From Achromobacter pulmonis (GTDB lineage: Bacteria; Pseudomonadota; Gammaproteobacteria; Burkholderiales; Burkholderiaceae_B), in assembly GCF_002885955.2 (NCBI RefSeq), contig NZ_POQS01000006.1:426637-490636 (forward strand): a stretch of 64,000 bases of DNA. The letters run 5' to 3'. Of the stretch, positions 43,301 to 52,197 are shown in pieces; position 1 is the stretch's first letter, and each line of letters opens with the position of its first letter. The position numbers and the translations under genes are program-made. Below the pieces are notes generated by a model, which saw only the letters and a list, made by a program, of their open reading frames with translations, had not been told where the DNA came from and did no database searches.

Positions 43301-44137
43301 GGCAGCACGGCGTCCTACCTCTCGCAGGCCGAGATGGTGCTGCCCGCCGAGCACCCGTGGCTGAAACAGGCTGAGGCGGCCCGCAAGGCCATCTTCGAGA
43401 AGATCAGCCAGGACCGCAGCGCCGAGCACGCCGCCCTGATCTTGGGTAATGGCCGGCAGACGCTGGCCCAGCTCAAGAAGGACTACATCACCGCCTACAT
43501 CGCCAGCCACAGCAAGGCGCGCCTCGGCGTGGCCGAGGACAAGACCCGCAACGCTCTGCGCAAGGACGACCGCCTGCAGGCGCTGCGCGTGCTGGCCGGC
43601 GTATCGCTGATGCCCACCAGCCAGCTCACCGCCTTCGAGGAATCCCTCAACGGCCTGAAGAGCTGCTCATCGCTGGATGAGCCGACGCTGGTCACGACCG
43701 CCGTCTGCCCGCACTGCCAGTTCCGCCCGGCTGCCGAACAACTGGAGCTGCTGCCCGCCGCCAACCGCCTGCACAAGCTGGATGATGACCTGGATGAGTT
43801 GCTGGCCAACTGGCAGCAGACCCTGCTGGAAAATCTGGAAGACCCGTTCACCCAGGACAGCCTCGGCCTGTTGCCCGCAGCAAGCAAGAAACTGATCGAC
43901 GCCTTCCTGACCTCACGCAAGCTGCCGGAGCCCTTGACTCAAGAGTTCGCCAACGCCGTGCAAGAGGCCCTGTCGGGGCTGGAGAAGATCGCTGTCAAGG
44001 GTGACGAGATCAAGCAGGCACTGCTGCAAGGCGGCTCGCCGGCCATGCCGGATGAGCTGCGCAAGCGCTTCGATGCCTTTATGAACGAACGCTGCAAGGG
44101 CAAGGATGCCACCAAGCTGCGCTTCGTGATCGAGTGA
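40385..44137 (+). CDS. brxC: BREX-3 ATPase BrxC (DUF6079-type, PglY-like)
   Basis: A 1250-residue ATPase, in the length range for BrxC. Walker A is VVGNYGTGKSHLMS (about residues 70-83), Walker B is LLLVVDEFLEYL (about 176-187). Middle and C-terminal parts are helical, and a zinc-knuckle-like CPHC is near residue 1107. ATG 40385 has GGGAAGAG upstream; an in-frame GTG 25 codons earlier would overlap brxF and is less likely. BrxC is a core component required for BREX defence. Confidence 0.9.
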   Translation: MGTNMKYGDLIQFEQIESVIQLLDAGRPDEAKKLVATYVISDDMAERISKLMVPQLSFEDSVDHKGVLVVGNYGTGKSHLMSVLSLVAEDAAYAPMIRHPKVAKAVASIAGKFKVLRIEVGGLEMPLRQVITQQLERFLNKLGVSYSFPAADQELNNKESLEEMMAAFHEVYPDQGLLLVVDEFLEYLQSRKDNELIRDLAILRQIGEITKHLKFRFVAGVQEAIFDSVRFQHVADSMRRVNERFTQILIDRQDVSFVVSARLLKKTADQQNKIREYLTPFAKFYGSMNERMDEYVRLFPVHPDYLRTFEQIHFTEKRGALKTIEAAMLAILDQEVPADKPLFISYESFWNTIKANSVLRADPNIKEVMRVSEVLESRVQQAFTRPAYKPMALRVINALAVHRLTTGGDIHIPIGPTAAELRDALCLFQPGVEDMPGDPAENLLSMVQTVMREVLKTVNGQFISKAPDTEQYYLDLKKDIDYDAQIEKRAEALSDDALDRAYYSAVKALMECSDDLRYPGFQIWQYQLEWQERRVERMGYLFFGAPNDRPTAQPERDFYVYFIQPFDKPKFSDANLSDEVFFRLTGLDDDLKRHLSSYAAALDLASTASGGAKAIYLSKAQDFLRAMSKWLQEKQMTAFEVTYQGKKKNLQDWAKGVSLRDRARLGADERINFRDVVNVISGLVLGQRFGDLAPEYPSFSVLVTETNRKQLIGNALRTLAGGTRTKDAAAILDALELLDGDRVDPANSRYAQEVLNRLKAKGHGQVLNRNELLSGSSDIEYFAPIKYRLEPDLLVTVLGGLVYSGDIVLSITGDKIDSGKLSQLAERSLEELKAFKHIEAPKEINLAVLRALFELFDLPSGLAQKASQGDIEPVIKLQEKVSALVPRVLKAGSDLQQGKLGFWGQNLLREEEAKDWYARLDSLKKFTESLTPYNTVGKLKNLRVTEEDLDGQKKNLEILAAVERLLELVAELGSTASYLSQAEMVLPAEHPWLKQAEAARKAIFEKISQDRSAEHAALILGNGRQTLAQLKKDYITAYIASHSKARLGVAEDKTRNALRKDDRLQALRVLAGVSLMPTSQLTAFEESLNGLKSCSSLDEPTLVTTAVCPHCQFRPAAEQLELLPAANRLHKLDDDLDELLANWQQTLLENLEDPFTQDSLGLLPAASKKLIDAFLTSRKLPEPLTQEFANAVQEALSGLEKIAVKGDEIKQALLQGGSPAMPDELRKRFDAFMNERCKGKDATKLRFVIE

Positions 44138-44173
44138 TGCCATGACTCTGCAAACGAACAGGAAACTGCTGCC

Positions 44174-45544
44174 ATGAGCAACACACTGAAAGTCAGGGAC
44201 GACCACGCCCCTATCTGCTTCGAAGCAAGCGCCGAGGATGCCGGCAAGTTCAAGCTTTGCGAAGGCGCAGAAGCCTCCTGGCTAACTCAGAGCCAAAATT
44301 TCGACATCAAGGTGTTGCGAAGCCGTGTCGAGCCTTGGCTGACCGCCTTATTTCAGTCGGAGCATCTTTCGCTGCTTGCTGGCTCAGGATTGACCCATGC
44401 CGTGCACCATCTGGCGACAGGCAAGCCAGCGGCTGGAATGAACCAAGTAACCCTGACCATCTACGAGGATGCAATCAGGAAAGCAGCGAAAGAAGCCGCC
44501 CAAAGATCAGGCCGGGAAACGGGTAATCTGGAAGACCAGCTTCGCGCCGCCAACGAATTGCTGCGAGGGCTAGAGATACTGGGCAACTCAGCAGAAGCCG
44601 AAACTTTGCTGACTGAGCTGACCAGCACGCTGGAAGACTTCTCCAAGTCCATCCTCGACAGCGAAGCCGGGATTGCCAGGGCAGATGAAGACAAACGTGA
44701 GCAAGCGCTCAATGTGCTGGTCACCTTCCTGATGAGCTTCGCCAGCCGCACCGGCGTGCGCGACCGGCTGAACATCTTCACCACCAACTACGACCGACTT
44801 ATCGAAGCTGGGGCCGAACTGGCCGGGCTGCATCTGCTGGACCGCTTCCTCGGCAACCTCATGCCGATCTTTCGTTCATCGCGGCTGGATCTGGACATGC
44901 ACTACAACCCACCAGGCATACGCGGTGAACCGCGCTATCTGGAGGGGGTCGCTCGCTTTACCAAGCTGCACGGCTCGGTGGATTGGTTGCAGGTCGATAG
45001 GGATATCCGCCGCGTCGGGCTGCCCTTCGGCGCCGATGATGTCGCGCCCTATCTGCAAGCGCCCGGGCTCAAAGGTGCCAGTGCTCACAAGCTGATGATC
45101 TACCCCAATGCCGCCAAGGACCGGGAGACTTCGGATCACCCCTATGTGGAACTGTTCCGAGACCTCGCCGCCGCCGTGTGCCGCCCTAACAGCACGTTGA
45201 TTACCTATGGCTACAGCTTTGGTGACGAGCACATCAACCGTGTCATTCGCGACATGCTCACAGTGCCGTCCACCCATCTGGTGATCATTGCCTATAACGA
45301 TCCGCTTGGCCGCATCATGCAGACCTATCGAGAGTTGGGACGTCCCTCGCAGATCAGCTTGCTGATCGGCCCCGCTCTGGCTGATTTGCAAATCCTGACC
45401 GAAAGCTTCCTGCCCAAGGCCGCTATCGACAAAACCACCTTCCGCATGAGCGAACTGCTCAAGCAGCGTTACGGCACCGAAGCCCATCCAGGCCCGGCAG
45501 CAGCGAAACCTGGTAGCGATTTTGACGGGGCAGACCTGGTATGA
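44174..45544 (+). CDS. SIR2-domain protein of a SIR2-HerA cassette
   Basis: A 456-residue SIR2-like protein. Motifs are LLAGSGLTHAV (about residue 70, the GAG-type nucleotide loop), IFTTNYDRLIE (about 200), FTKLHGSVDWLQ (about 263) and ITYGYSFGDEHINRVI (about 345). Defence SIR2 proteins hydrolyse NAD+ after phage sensing. Its stop overlaps the HerA start (ATGA), so the two are translationally coupled, as in known SIR2-HerA systems (Nezha-type). It is placed between brxC and pglX, not a standard BREX-3 position. Confidence 0.87.
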   Translation: MSNTLKVRDDHAPICFEASAEDAGKFKLCEGAEASWLTQSQNFDIKVLRSRVEPWLTALFQSEHLSLLAGSGLTHAVHHLATGKPAAGMNQVTLTIYEDAIRKAAKEAAQRSGRETGNLEDQLRAANELLRGLEILGNSAEAETLLTELTSTLEDFSKSILDSEAGIARADEDKREQALNVLVTFLMSFASRTGVRDRLNIFTTNYDRLIEAGAELAGLHLLDRFLGNLMPIFRSSRLDLDMHYNPPGIRGEPRYLEGVARFTKLHGSVDWLQVDRDIRRVGLPFGADDVAPYLQAPGLKGASAHKLMIYPNAAKDRETSDHPYVELFRDLAAAVCRPNSTLITYGYSFGDEHINRVIRDMLTVPSTHLVIIAYNDPLGRIMQTYRELGRPSQISLLIGPALADLQILTESFLPKAAIDKTTFRMSELLKQRYGTEAHPGPAAAKPGSDFDGADLV

Positions 45545-47670
45545 GCTTCTCGCCCCTGGCCTACGCCGACTCACTGCGTATCGGCAGCATCGATTTTGTC
45601 TCGCCTGACGAAATCAAGGTTCTGCTGGACATCGAAGCACCCGACAACCTCGCTCTGAACACAGGTACTCCACGGCCGTTCCCGCGGATCAATGGTTATG
45701 TCCTCGTGCCTAGTGAGACAGGCTATCTGGTCGCACAGGTGGAGTGGATCACCATCGAGCGGTCTCAATACCCCAAGCGCAAGGGCATGCAGGATTTCGG
45801 CCTGGTTGATTTGCCTTATCCGCTGCGCAAGATGAGCCTCAACCCGCTGGGTGGTCTGGCTTACGAGGGTCAGATCGATGGAAAGGAACGCTATTCCTTC
45901 CGGCGCGGTGTGGAAGCCTACCCGACGGTAGGCGACCCCGTACTGCTACCCACCCAAACCCAGCTACGCGCCATCGTCGAATCCGGCGACAACCGCCGGG
46001 TGAAAATCGGCGTCAGTCCGCTAGCCGCCAATGCAGAGGTCAAGATCGACCCTGATCGCCTGTTCGGTCGTCATCTGGCCGTGCTGGGGAACACCGGCAG
46101 TGGCAAATCCTGCTCGGTAGCCGGTTTGATCCGCTGGTCGATGGAAGAAGCCAGCAAGGCACGCGGCGGAGCTGACCCCAATGCCCGTTTCATCGTGCTC
46201 GACCCCAACGGCGAGTACGCCAAGGCATTTGATGGTTTGGGGAAAGTGCGCGTATTCGCTGTCGAGCCGAAGCCTGACGGTGGCATTGAGCAGCTACAGG
46301 TGCCGCTCTGGTTTTGGAACAGCGCTGAGTGGAGTGCGTTTACCCAAGCCAGCGCCAAGGCGCAACGGCCGACATTGATCCAGGCACTGCGCGCCGTGCG
46401 CGACGGTGCGGTGGAAGTCACCGTCACACCAAGCCACGACATGCGTCGTTTTCTGCGCACACTGGTTAGCGTGATTCAGATCGAGCGCGCTGCCGGACGC
46501 CCCTGGGCTAATTTTCCGCACCCCAAGAACTTCTTTGAAAAGACCAGGAGGTGGCAGGAAGGCTTGGGGAACGATGCTTCATTCACTGCGGATGAAAATG
46601 CGGCGCTGGGCGCAATACGAGACAAGATTACCGCCTTCGCCAACGCGCGTTCAGGCCAGTACCCAAACTACGATTTCACTGCACCAGAGATCGACGAATT
46701 TTTGGGCATGGCTAAGGCCGCCCATGCGGCCTTCGGCGGCAGCGACACCGACATCTTGCCGATCGATGCGGACGTACCCCGCGCCTTTACTGGCGACCAA
46801 CTGCTGCGCAGTGTTGAAGCCAATGCAGAACTGCTAGGCGTCTCGGAATACGTCGAAACAATGCTCATGCGCATTCGAACGATTCTGTCCGATAGCCGCA
46901 TGAAAACCATCACAGGCAATGCCGATGGTGTGACGTTGCATGACTGGCTGGCCAACACCATCGGCGACAACCAAGCATCCAACGGAACGGTAACCGTCAT
47001 CGACCTATCGTTGGTGCCCGCTGAGGTGGTGCACATCGTCACCGCCGTTATTGCTCGTATGACGCTGGAAGCCATGCAGCGCTACCGCAAGCTCAACCAC
47101 GGCAAAACGCTGCCTACCGTTCTGGTGATGGAAGAAGCGCATACATTTATCAAACGCTACCAGGACGATGCTGAGAACCAGAACTCAGCCGCCATTTGTT
47201 GTCAGGTATTCGAGAAAATTGCCCGCGAAGGCCGCAAGTTCGGATTGGGTTTGGTGCTGTCATCCCAGCGCCCCAGCGAGTTGTCGCCTACAGTGCTGTC
47301 TCAATGCAACAGCTACCTGCTGCACCGCATCAGCAATGACCGTGACCAGGAATTGGTGCACAAGCTGGTTCCTGACAACCTGCGTGGCCTGCTGCGCGAT
47401 CTTCCTTCGCTACCTTCGCGCCACGCCATCCTGCTGGGCTGGGCCTCTGAGTTGCCCGTGCTGGTGCAGATGAATGCCTTGCCTGAAGGCCAACGGCCAA
47501 AATCCGATGACCCGGACTTCTGGGCGGTATGGTCGGGCAAGAAGGAGAACGAAACAGGCGAGATCGAAGCTGTCGAGCGCACCGTGGATTGGACAGCGAT
47601 TGCAGAGGACTGGCAACAAATAGCACCTGCTCCAGACAAGGAAGCATCGGATGAAGGCGGAGCTTCCTAG
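45541..47670 (+). CDS. HerA-like ATPase (DUF87) of a SIR2-HerA cassette
   Basis: A 709-residue HerA/FtsK-type ATPase. The N-terminal HAS-barrel-like region comes first, then Walker A AVLGNTGSGKSCSVAGLIRW (about residue 180-199) with FIVLDPNGEYAKAF following, and Walker B VLVMEEAHTFIKRY (about 526-539), an arginine-finger region near LVLSSQRPSELSPTVLSQCNSYLLHRI (about 575-600). It would form a hexamer on which SIR2 subunits assemble. The next gene starts on the base after its stop codon, so the cassette continues downstream. Confidence 0.9.
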   Translation: MSFSPLAYADSLRIGSIDFVSPDEIKVLLDIEAPDNLALNTGTPRPFPRINGYVLVPSETGYLVAQVEWITIERSQYPKRKGMQDFGLVDLPYPLRKMSLNPLGGLAYEGQIDGKERYSFRRGVEAYPTVGDPVLLPTQTQLRAIVESGDNRRVKIGVSPLAANAEVKIDPDRLFGRHLAVLGNTGSGKSCSVAGLIRWSMEEASKARGGADPNARFIVLDPNGEYAKAFDGLGKVRVFAVEPKPDGGIEQLQVPLWFWNSAEWSAFTQASAKAQRPTLIQALRAVRDGAVEVTVTPSHDMRRFLRTLVSVIQIERAAGRPWANFPHPKNFFEKTRRWQEGLGNDASFTADENAALGAIRDKITAFANARSGQYPNYDFTAPEIDEFLGMAKAAHAAFGGSDTDILPIDADVPRAFTGDQLLRSVEANAELLGVSEYVETMLMRIRTILSDSRMKTITGNADGVTLHDWLANTIGDNQASNGTVTVIDLSLVPAEVVHIVTAVIARMTLEAMQRYRKLNHGKTLPTVLVMEEAHTFIKRYQDDAENQNSAAICCQVFEKIAREGRKFGLGLVLSSQRPSELSPTVLSQCNSYLLHRISNDRDQELVHKLVPDNLRGLLRDLPSLPSRHAILLGWASELPVLVQMNALPEGQRPKSDDPDFWAVWSGKKENETGEIEAVERTVDWTAIAEDWQQIAPAPDKEASDEGGAS

Positions 47671-49014
47671 ATGGCCAAGGCAAGCGGCTTCGCCGTATCC
47701 CTCTCGAAGGATCGGATGGACACATTCCTTGAATGTGTAGCCGAGGAGCACGCGTTTGCTGAGCCTGTCGCTGACTTTCAGCACAGCCGAACCGCGCCAC
47801 TGGTTTGCTTTGTTGTCAACGCGGGGAAGTTGACGCATATCGGCCTGGGGCGTCGTGGCGTGCGCGCTGGTACGGGGTTGAGTCGCTTGAATATCGACAA
47901 AGTCGAAGAACTCGCCGAACCGCTGTCTGTGCGGAAACTGCTGAATCGTCTGCCCAAGCGCAATGCCGCATCCGTGCGCAAGCGGTTTCAATCAGGTGGC
48001 TTGTTGACCGACAAAGGCTTCACCGCCGTCGTTGAAACCATTCGCCAGATCGCCCCCCAAGCCAGCACCCTGCTGGATCGGTTCAGTCAGGCACGAACAG
48101 AACGCATCCGGCGGTTGTCGGAGCGGGCACGAGACAACTTGGCGCAGCAAAAAGAAGCACTGCTTACGGCACTGTCGATAGCCGGCCTGAGCCGCGACCC
48201 TGTTCAGGAATGGGCGCCATCGGACGAAACGCCGGTGTCTTTTCTCGACGGCCTGCCCAGCGTTCGGCTGCGCGAAGACCCGATGGTGGTCAATGACCTG
48301 CAAAATCTGCCCGGCTTCGAAGTGGTCAGAACCTACCCCTACGGTGCAGTGGTATTTGAATCCGAGGGAACCTCGGAACGCCTCACGGTCATCCTTGCCA
48401 ACCGCCTGCCGCTTGAAGAGCAAACCGGCACCGACCTCATCTACTTCAACGAAACCTACCAAAGTTTTGTCATGGTTCAGTACAAAGCAATGGAGCGTGA
48501 GGATCGGCGCGTTGGGCCAGCCGAAGCGGTCTATCGCTTGCCCAACGCGCAGTTGAAAGAAGAAATCGACCGCATGGATACCGTGCTCAGCGCACTGAAG
48601 GCCTGTGCGCCCAACACCGGCATTGGCGGATTCCGCCTGACCGAGAACCCGTTCTTCCTCAAGCTCTGCTCCAGATTGGTATTCAACCCGGATGACGTGG
48701 GCCTTGTGCCCGGCATGTACCTGCCGCTGGACTACTGGAAGCTGTTGGAACGCGACCCCGGCATCCAGGGGCCGAAAGGTGGCCTGCGGATCACCTATGA
48801 CAACGCGCAGCGCCATTTCGACAACACCGCGTTCACCACCGTAGTGTCCAAGGCGTGGGTGGGTACCACGCCCAGCCAGTCGCGGGTGCTTCAGGATGTG
48901 ATCCGTGCAACTCTGGCAACAGGTAAGGCCGTTGCCATTGCCATCAAACCGAAGACATCCATCGAACCCCGAGACGATGATCAAGAAGTAGAAGAGGAAG
49001 CACTCAATGAATGA
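47671..49014 (+). CDS. Uncharacterised protein X of the SIR2-HerA cassette
   Basis: A 447-residue predicted soluble protein with no family I recognise. It is mixed alpha/beta. The N-terminal part has VCFVVNAGKLTHIGLGRRGV and a possible DNA-contact basic stretch (KRNAASVRKRF). The middle (LTVILANRLPLEEQTGTDLIYFNETYQSFVMVQYKA) resembles a nuclease-like or DUF4868-type beta region, and the end of the core has FFLKLCSRLVFNPDDVGLVPGMYLPLDYW. It abuts herA without a gap and overlaps the next gene by 8 bp, so it is very likely part of the same functional unit. Confidence 0.72.
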   Translation: MAKASGFAVSLSKDRMDTFLECVAEEHAFAEPVADFQHSRTAPLVCFVVNAGKLTHIGLGRRGVRAGTGLSRLNIDKVEELAEPLSVRKLLNRLPKRNAASVRKRFQSGGLLTDKGFTAVVETIRQIAPQASTLLDRFSQARTERIRRLSERARDNLAQQKEALLTALSIAGLSRDPVQEWAPSDETPVSFLDGLPSVRLREDPMVVNDLQNLPGFEVVRTYPYGAVVFESEGTSERLTVILANRLPLEEQTGTDLIYFNETYQSFVMVQYKAMEREDRRVGPAEAVYRLPNAQLKEEIDRMDTVLSALKACAPNTGIGGFRLTENPFFLKLCSRLVFNPDDVGLVPGMYLPLDYWKLLERDPGIQGPKGGLRITYDNAQRHFDNTAFTTVVSKAWVGTTPSQSRVLQDVIRATLATGKAVAIAIKPKTSIEPRDDDQEVEEEALNE

Positions 49015-49666
49015 TGTCGCCTCATTGATGATGCCGGCGAACTTGCCGGAATGGCTGACGCTGGCCAACGTCCTGTTGACCGCGATGTTCGCCGGACTCA
49101 CGTTTTTCATCTTGCGTGCCAACCGTGCCGCAGTGGGTGCAATGCGTGAGCAGATGGCTGATCAGAATCGCCCGTTTGTCGCAGTGACTGTGCAGGTTCG
49201 GATGGGCACACCTGTCATCCAATTGCTGATCAGGAATGTGGGCCGCTCGCCTGCGCAGAATCTCCGGCTACGCCTTGATCGGGATTTCTTTCAGTTTGGC
49301 GAGCAAGCCGAGAGTCGCAACCTCGCCAAGCAATCAGCCTTTTCGCAGTCTATCGACTGCCTACCACCTATGTCGGAGTTGCTTTTCGACCTCGGGATGG
49401 GCTTTGAGATATTTGCAAGCGGAGCTGATCCGACGATTTGTCCGCATACATTCGAAGTGTCGGCCGAATACGAGTATGGGAAAAACAAGTATAGCGAGAA
49501 GACCCACGTGGATCTGCAGCCCTATATGGGCACCAGCGTTCCGCGCCATCCTGTCGTAGAGGAGTTGGAGCGGGTCAGAAAATCCATCGATAACCTGAGC
49601 GGCGTGGTCAAGCAGTCTGCGAACGCGGCAATCAAGGCCCAAAGCGCCGAGGAAAAAAATGACTGA
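49007..49666 (+). CDS. Uncharacterised membrane-anchored protein Y of the SIR2-HerA cassette
   Basis: A 219-residue protein with one N-terminal transmembrane helix (LANVLLTAMFAGLTFFIL, residues ~19-36), a short basic linker (RANRAAVGAMREQM), and a beta-rich soluble domain (FVAVTVQVRMGTPVIQLLIRN and onward) ending in a charged coiled coil. It overlaps gene X upstream (8 bp) and pglX downstream (8 bp). I do not know the family. A membrane-tethered sensor or effector is possible. Confidence 0.72.
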   Translation: MNDVASLMMPANLPEWLTLANVLLTAMFAGLTFFILRANRAAVGAMREQMADQNRPFVAVTVQVRMGTPVIQLLIRNVGRSPAQNLRLRLDRDFFQFGEQAESRNLAKQSAFSQSIDCLPPMSELLFDLGMGFEIFASGADPTICPHTFEVSAEYEYGKNKYSEKTHVDLQPYMGTSVPRHPVVEELERVRKSIDNLSGVVKQSANAAIKAQSAEEKND

Positions 49667-50474
49667 TTTATTTATCCCTACACAACAAACTTCTGGCCCG
49701 GTGGAATGCCTCGGGCAAACGTTCCCGAGCGATGAGGCGCGTCGCGAGCACTACCTGAAGCTGCTTGCCGAGAAGCTCAAAGATCCTGAGTTCCGGAAAA
49801 TCGAAGGTTTTCCTATCGGATCGGACGACGCCATCTTGGAGCTTTCCGATCCGCCGTACTACACCGCATGCCCAAATCCGTTTGTTGAAGATTTTATTCA
49901 GCACTACGGAAAATCTTACGATTCCTCAGTCCCGTATATCAAAGAGCCATTCTTTGCAGATGTAAGTGAGGGGAAATACGACCCGCTATATAAGCTACAC
50001 CCGTATCACACCAAAGTTCCGCATAGAGCAATCATGCGCTACATTCTGCAGTACACCGAGCCGGGCGATTTAGTCCAGGACGCGTTTGCGGGAAGTGGTG
50101 CAACGGGAATCGCTGCTCAACTTTGCGGAAATAAGGAAGTTGTTGAGTCTCTTGGGTACAAAGTCGACTCGAATGACGTTATTTATAAAGAAGAAATTAT
50201 AAGCGGAAAAGAGTCACTGGTTCCGTTTTCAAAATTAGGGGCAAGAAAAGCCATATTGAGCGACCTATCTCCAGTCGCAGGCTTTATTTCATATATTTAC
50301 AACACCCCGTCTGAACCAATTTCATTTCAGCACGATGCAAAAAGGTTGCTTCGTGAAACTGAGAAAAAGTATGGATGGATGTTTCAAACGGCTCACGCCC
50401 CCACTAATGATCAAATCCAGCTTGCCGTAGAGGAAATCAACTCCAATGAGATCCCCGATCTAGGGAAGGTCTGA
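49659..50474 (+). pseudogene. PglX 5' fragment
   Basis: Codes for the first 268 residues of PglX, with SAM motif I, then three foreign residues (GKV) and a stop within the IS5 end. The base composition is clearly more AT-rich than brxC or brxHII. A truncated protein without catalytic motif IV could still be made. Confidence 0.88.
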
Positions 50475-51659
50475 AGAACTCGATTTCAAACATCCAAAAA
50501 TCGACCTCATGACCAAAGTATTCAAAAATGGTTAAAAACTGCTCAAATCATCGCCACTTTCGGGTTGTTTGCACCCCGATCAGGCCCGTTTTCGGGCCTG
50601 TTGGCGCTTTTTGGGCGCACTTACCCTGCCACCGCCGTCAACGGGCGGCGTGCCATCCAGATATTGGACAGCGTAAACAACATTTTCAAATGCGCAGTGT
50701 TCTTGGCCAGTCCACGGAATCTGACTTTACGAAACCCGAATTGGCATTTGATGACACGAAACGGATGCTCAACCTTGGCTCGAAGACTGGATTTGGCCCG
50801 CTCAATGTTTTGCGTCAAACGATCAATTGCGCTGTTACCCAAGGCGCGCCGTTTGCCGGGGCGCATGGCAATGTGCCAGGTTACGTCACGCCCTTGGTGC
50901 TCGGGTCGTTTGTCTACGCCTTGATAACCGGCATCGCCAAAAGCCAACGTTTCTTCACCATGCAGCAACGCAGCCGCCTGAGTAACATCATGCTCATTGG
51001 CAGCGGTGCCCACCACCGTGTGGACCAGCCCGCTGTGAAGATCAACCCCAATGTGGGCCTTCATCCCAAAGTGCCACTGGTTTCCCTTTTTGGTCTGATG
51101 CATCTCGGGGTCCCGCGTGCCGCTGGCGTTCTTGGTCGAGCTGGGTGCATCGATAATTGTGGCGTCCACAATGGTGCCTTTGCGCACCTGAATGCCTTGA
51201 TCCTGCAACAGCAGGTTGACCGCCTCAAGCGCTTGGTCGGCAATGTTGTGCTGCTCGAGCAGATGACGGAAGTTCAAAATGGTGGTCTCGTCCGGCACAC
51301 GACCTCCAGGCAGTTTGGCAAACTGGCGCATCGAAAAGCTGTCGTACAGCGTCTCTTCCATGGCCGGGTCCGACAGCGAAAACCACAGTTGCATGAAGTA
51401 GATGCGCAGCATCGTTTCCAGCGGATACGGTGGACGACCGATGCCCGGTTTGGGGTAATGCGGATCGACCAGATCGGCAAAGAGCTTCCACGGCACCGCA
51501 CGCTCCATCTTGGCCAGAAACTTCTCACGGCGCGTTTTCTTGCGTTTGCCAACGTACTCGGCTTCGGAAAAACTCAACTGGCTCATCGGGTTCACTCGGA
51601 TCGGACTGTTTTCAATAACTTATATTCTGACAGGTTCGTTGGACTTGTTCAGAGGTTCC
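50464..51659 (-). mobile_element. IS5-family insertion sequence
   Basis: 1196 bp, flanked by CTAG direct repeats at 50460-50463 and 51660-51663 (the IS5-group target). Ends are related inverted repeats: GGAAGGTCTGAAGAACT at the left and, on the opposite strand, GGAACCTCTGAACAAGTCC at the right. It holds one intact transposase. It sits inside pglX after codon 268. Confidence 0.92.
50621..51586 (-). CDS. IS5-family transposase
   Basis: A 321-residue DDE transposase. The N-terminal IS5 region (QLSFSEAEYVGKRKKTRREKFLAKM; GRPPYPLETMLRIYFMQLWF) is followed by the DDE core: IVDATIIDAP (first Asp), LAFGDAGYQGVDKR (second Asp), and RAKVEHPFRVIKCQFGFRKVRF (Glu, Y-R-K-type C-region). The C-terminus (LKMLFTLSNIWMARRPL) is typical. 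ATG 51586 is chosen over a GTG three codons earlier. The frame is intact, so the element may be mobile. Confidence 0.94.
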   Translation of the reverse strand: MSQLSFSEAEYVGKRKKTRREKFLAKMERAVPWKLFADLVDPHYPKPGIGRPPYPLETMLRIYFMQLWFSLSDPAMEETLYDSFSMRQFAKLPGGRVPDETTILNFRHLLEQHNIADQALEAVNLLLQDQGIQVRKGTIVDATIIDAPSSTKNASGTRDPEMHQTKKGNQWHFGMKAHIGVDLHSGLVHTVVGTAANEHDVTQAAALLHGEETLAFGDAGYQGVDKRPEHQGRDVTWHIAMRPGKRRALGNSAIDRLTQNIERAKSSLRAKVEHPFRVIKCQFGFRKVRFRGLAKNTAHLKMLFTLSNIWMARRPLTAVAG

Positions 51660-51663
51660 CTAG

Positions 51664-51819
51664 GGAAATTTTGTGCGGTCGGCAGAGTCAATTACACGGT
51701 ATGGTCTGATGTTTTTACATGTCCAGAATGTGCTAGTGATGTTGTGTTTTGGAATACTGCTGTTGATATTGAAGGAGGGAAAGTCAACGATCAATTTAGT
51801 TGCCCTTCATGCGCCGCTT
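51664..51819 (+). pseudogene. PglX middle fragment (zinc ribbon)
   Basis: 156 bp left between the two insertion sequences. It encodes 52 residues including FTCPECASDVVFW and QFSCPSCAA, a four-cysteine zinc ribbon. The reading frame continues from codon 268 on the left and into the 3' fragment on the right. Confidence 0.88.
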
Positions 51820-51883
51820 TGGTCTGCCCCCTGAAAAGTGGTCCTCCCTGAAGTAGGCTATTGAGCCGTAGGAGGACGTTGGA

Positions 51884-52162
51884 ATGCCCCAGAAGAAGCA
51901 CAAACCCGAAGAGATCGTGGCGAAGCTGCGCCAAGTCGATGTTCTGTTGTCGCAAGGTCGTTCTGTCGGAGAAGCGGTCCGTTTGATCGGCGTGACGCAG
52001 TTTACGTATTACCGGTGGCGCAAGGAGTTCGGTGGCCTGAAGGGTGACCAGGTGAAGCGGCTGAAGGAGCTCGAGAAAGAGAATGACCGGCTGCGCAAGG
52101 CGGTCTCGGACCTGACACTCGAGAAGCTGATCCTGAAAGAGGCTGCTTCGGGAAACTTCTGA
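51884..52162 (+). CDS. IS3-family transposase OrfA
   Basis: A 92-residue OrfA with the helix-turn-helix (PEEIVAKLRQVDVLLSQGRSVGEAVRLIGVTQFTYYRWRKEFGG) and a leucine-zipper (LKELEKENDRLRKAVSDLTLEKLIL). In IS3 elements a -1 frameshift near its end makes the OrfAB transposase. Confidence 0.93.
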   Translation: MPQKKHKPEEIVAKLRQVDVLLSQGRSVGEAVRLIGVTQFTYYRWRKEFGGLKGDQVKRLKELEKENDRLRKAVSDLTLEKLILKEAASGNF

Positions 52163-52197
52163 GCCCCGCTCGCCGTCGCCGTTGCGTCGATCGTGTC

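Noticed and set aside
47671..49014. Assignment of gene X to Kiwa KwaB (DUF4868)
   Set aside because: Only a vague resemblance in the middle of the protein; X is longer than KwaB, and Y has one TM helix rather than the several expected of KwaA.
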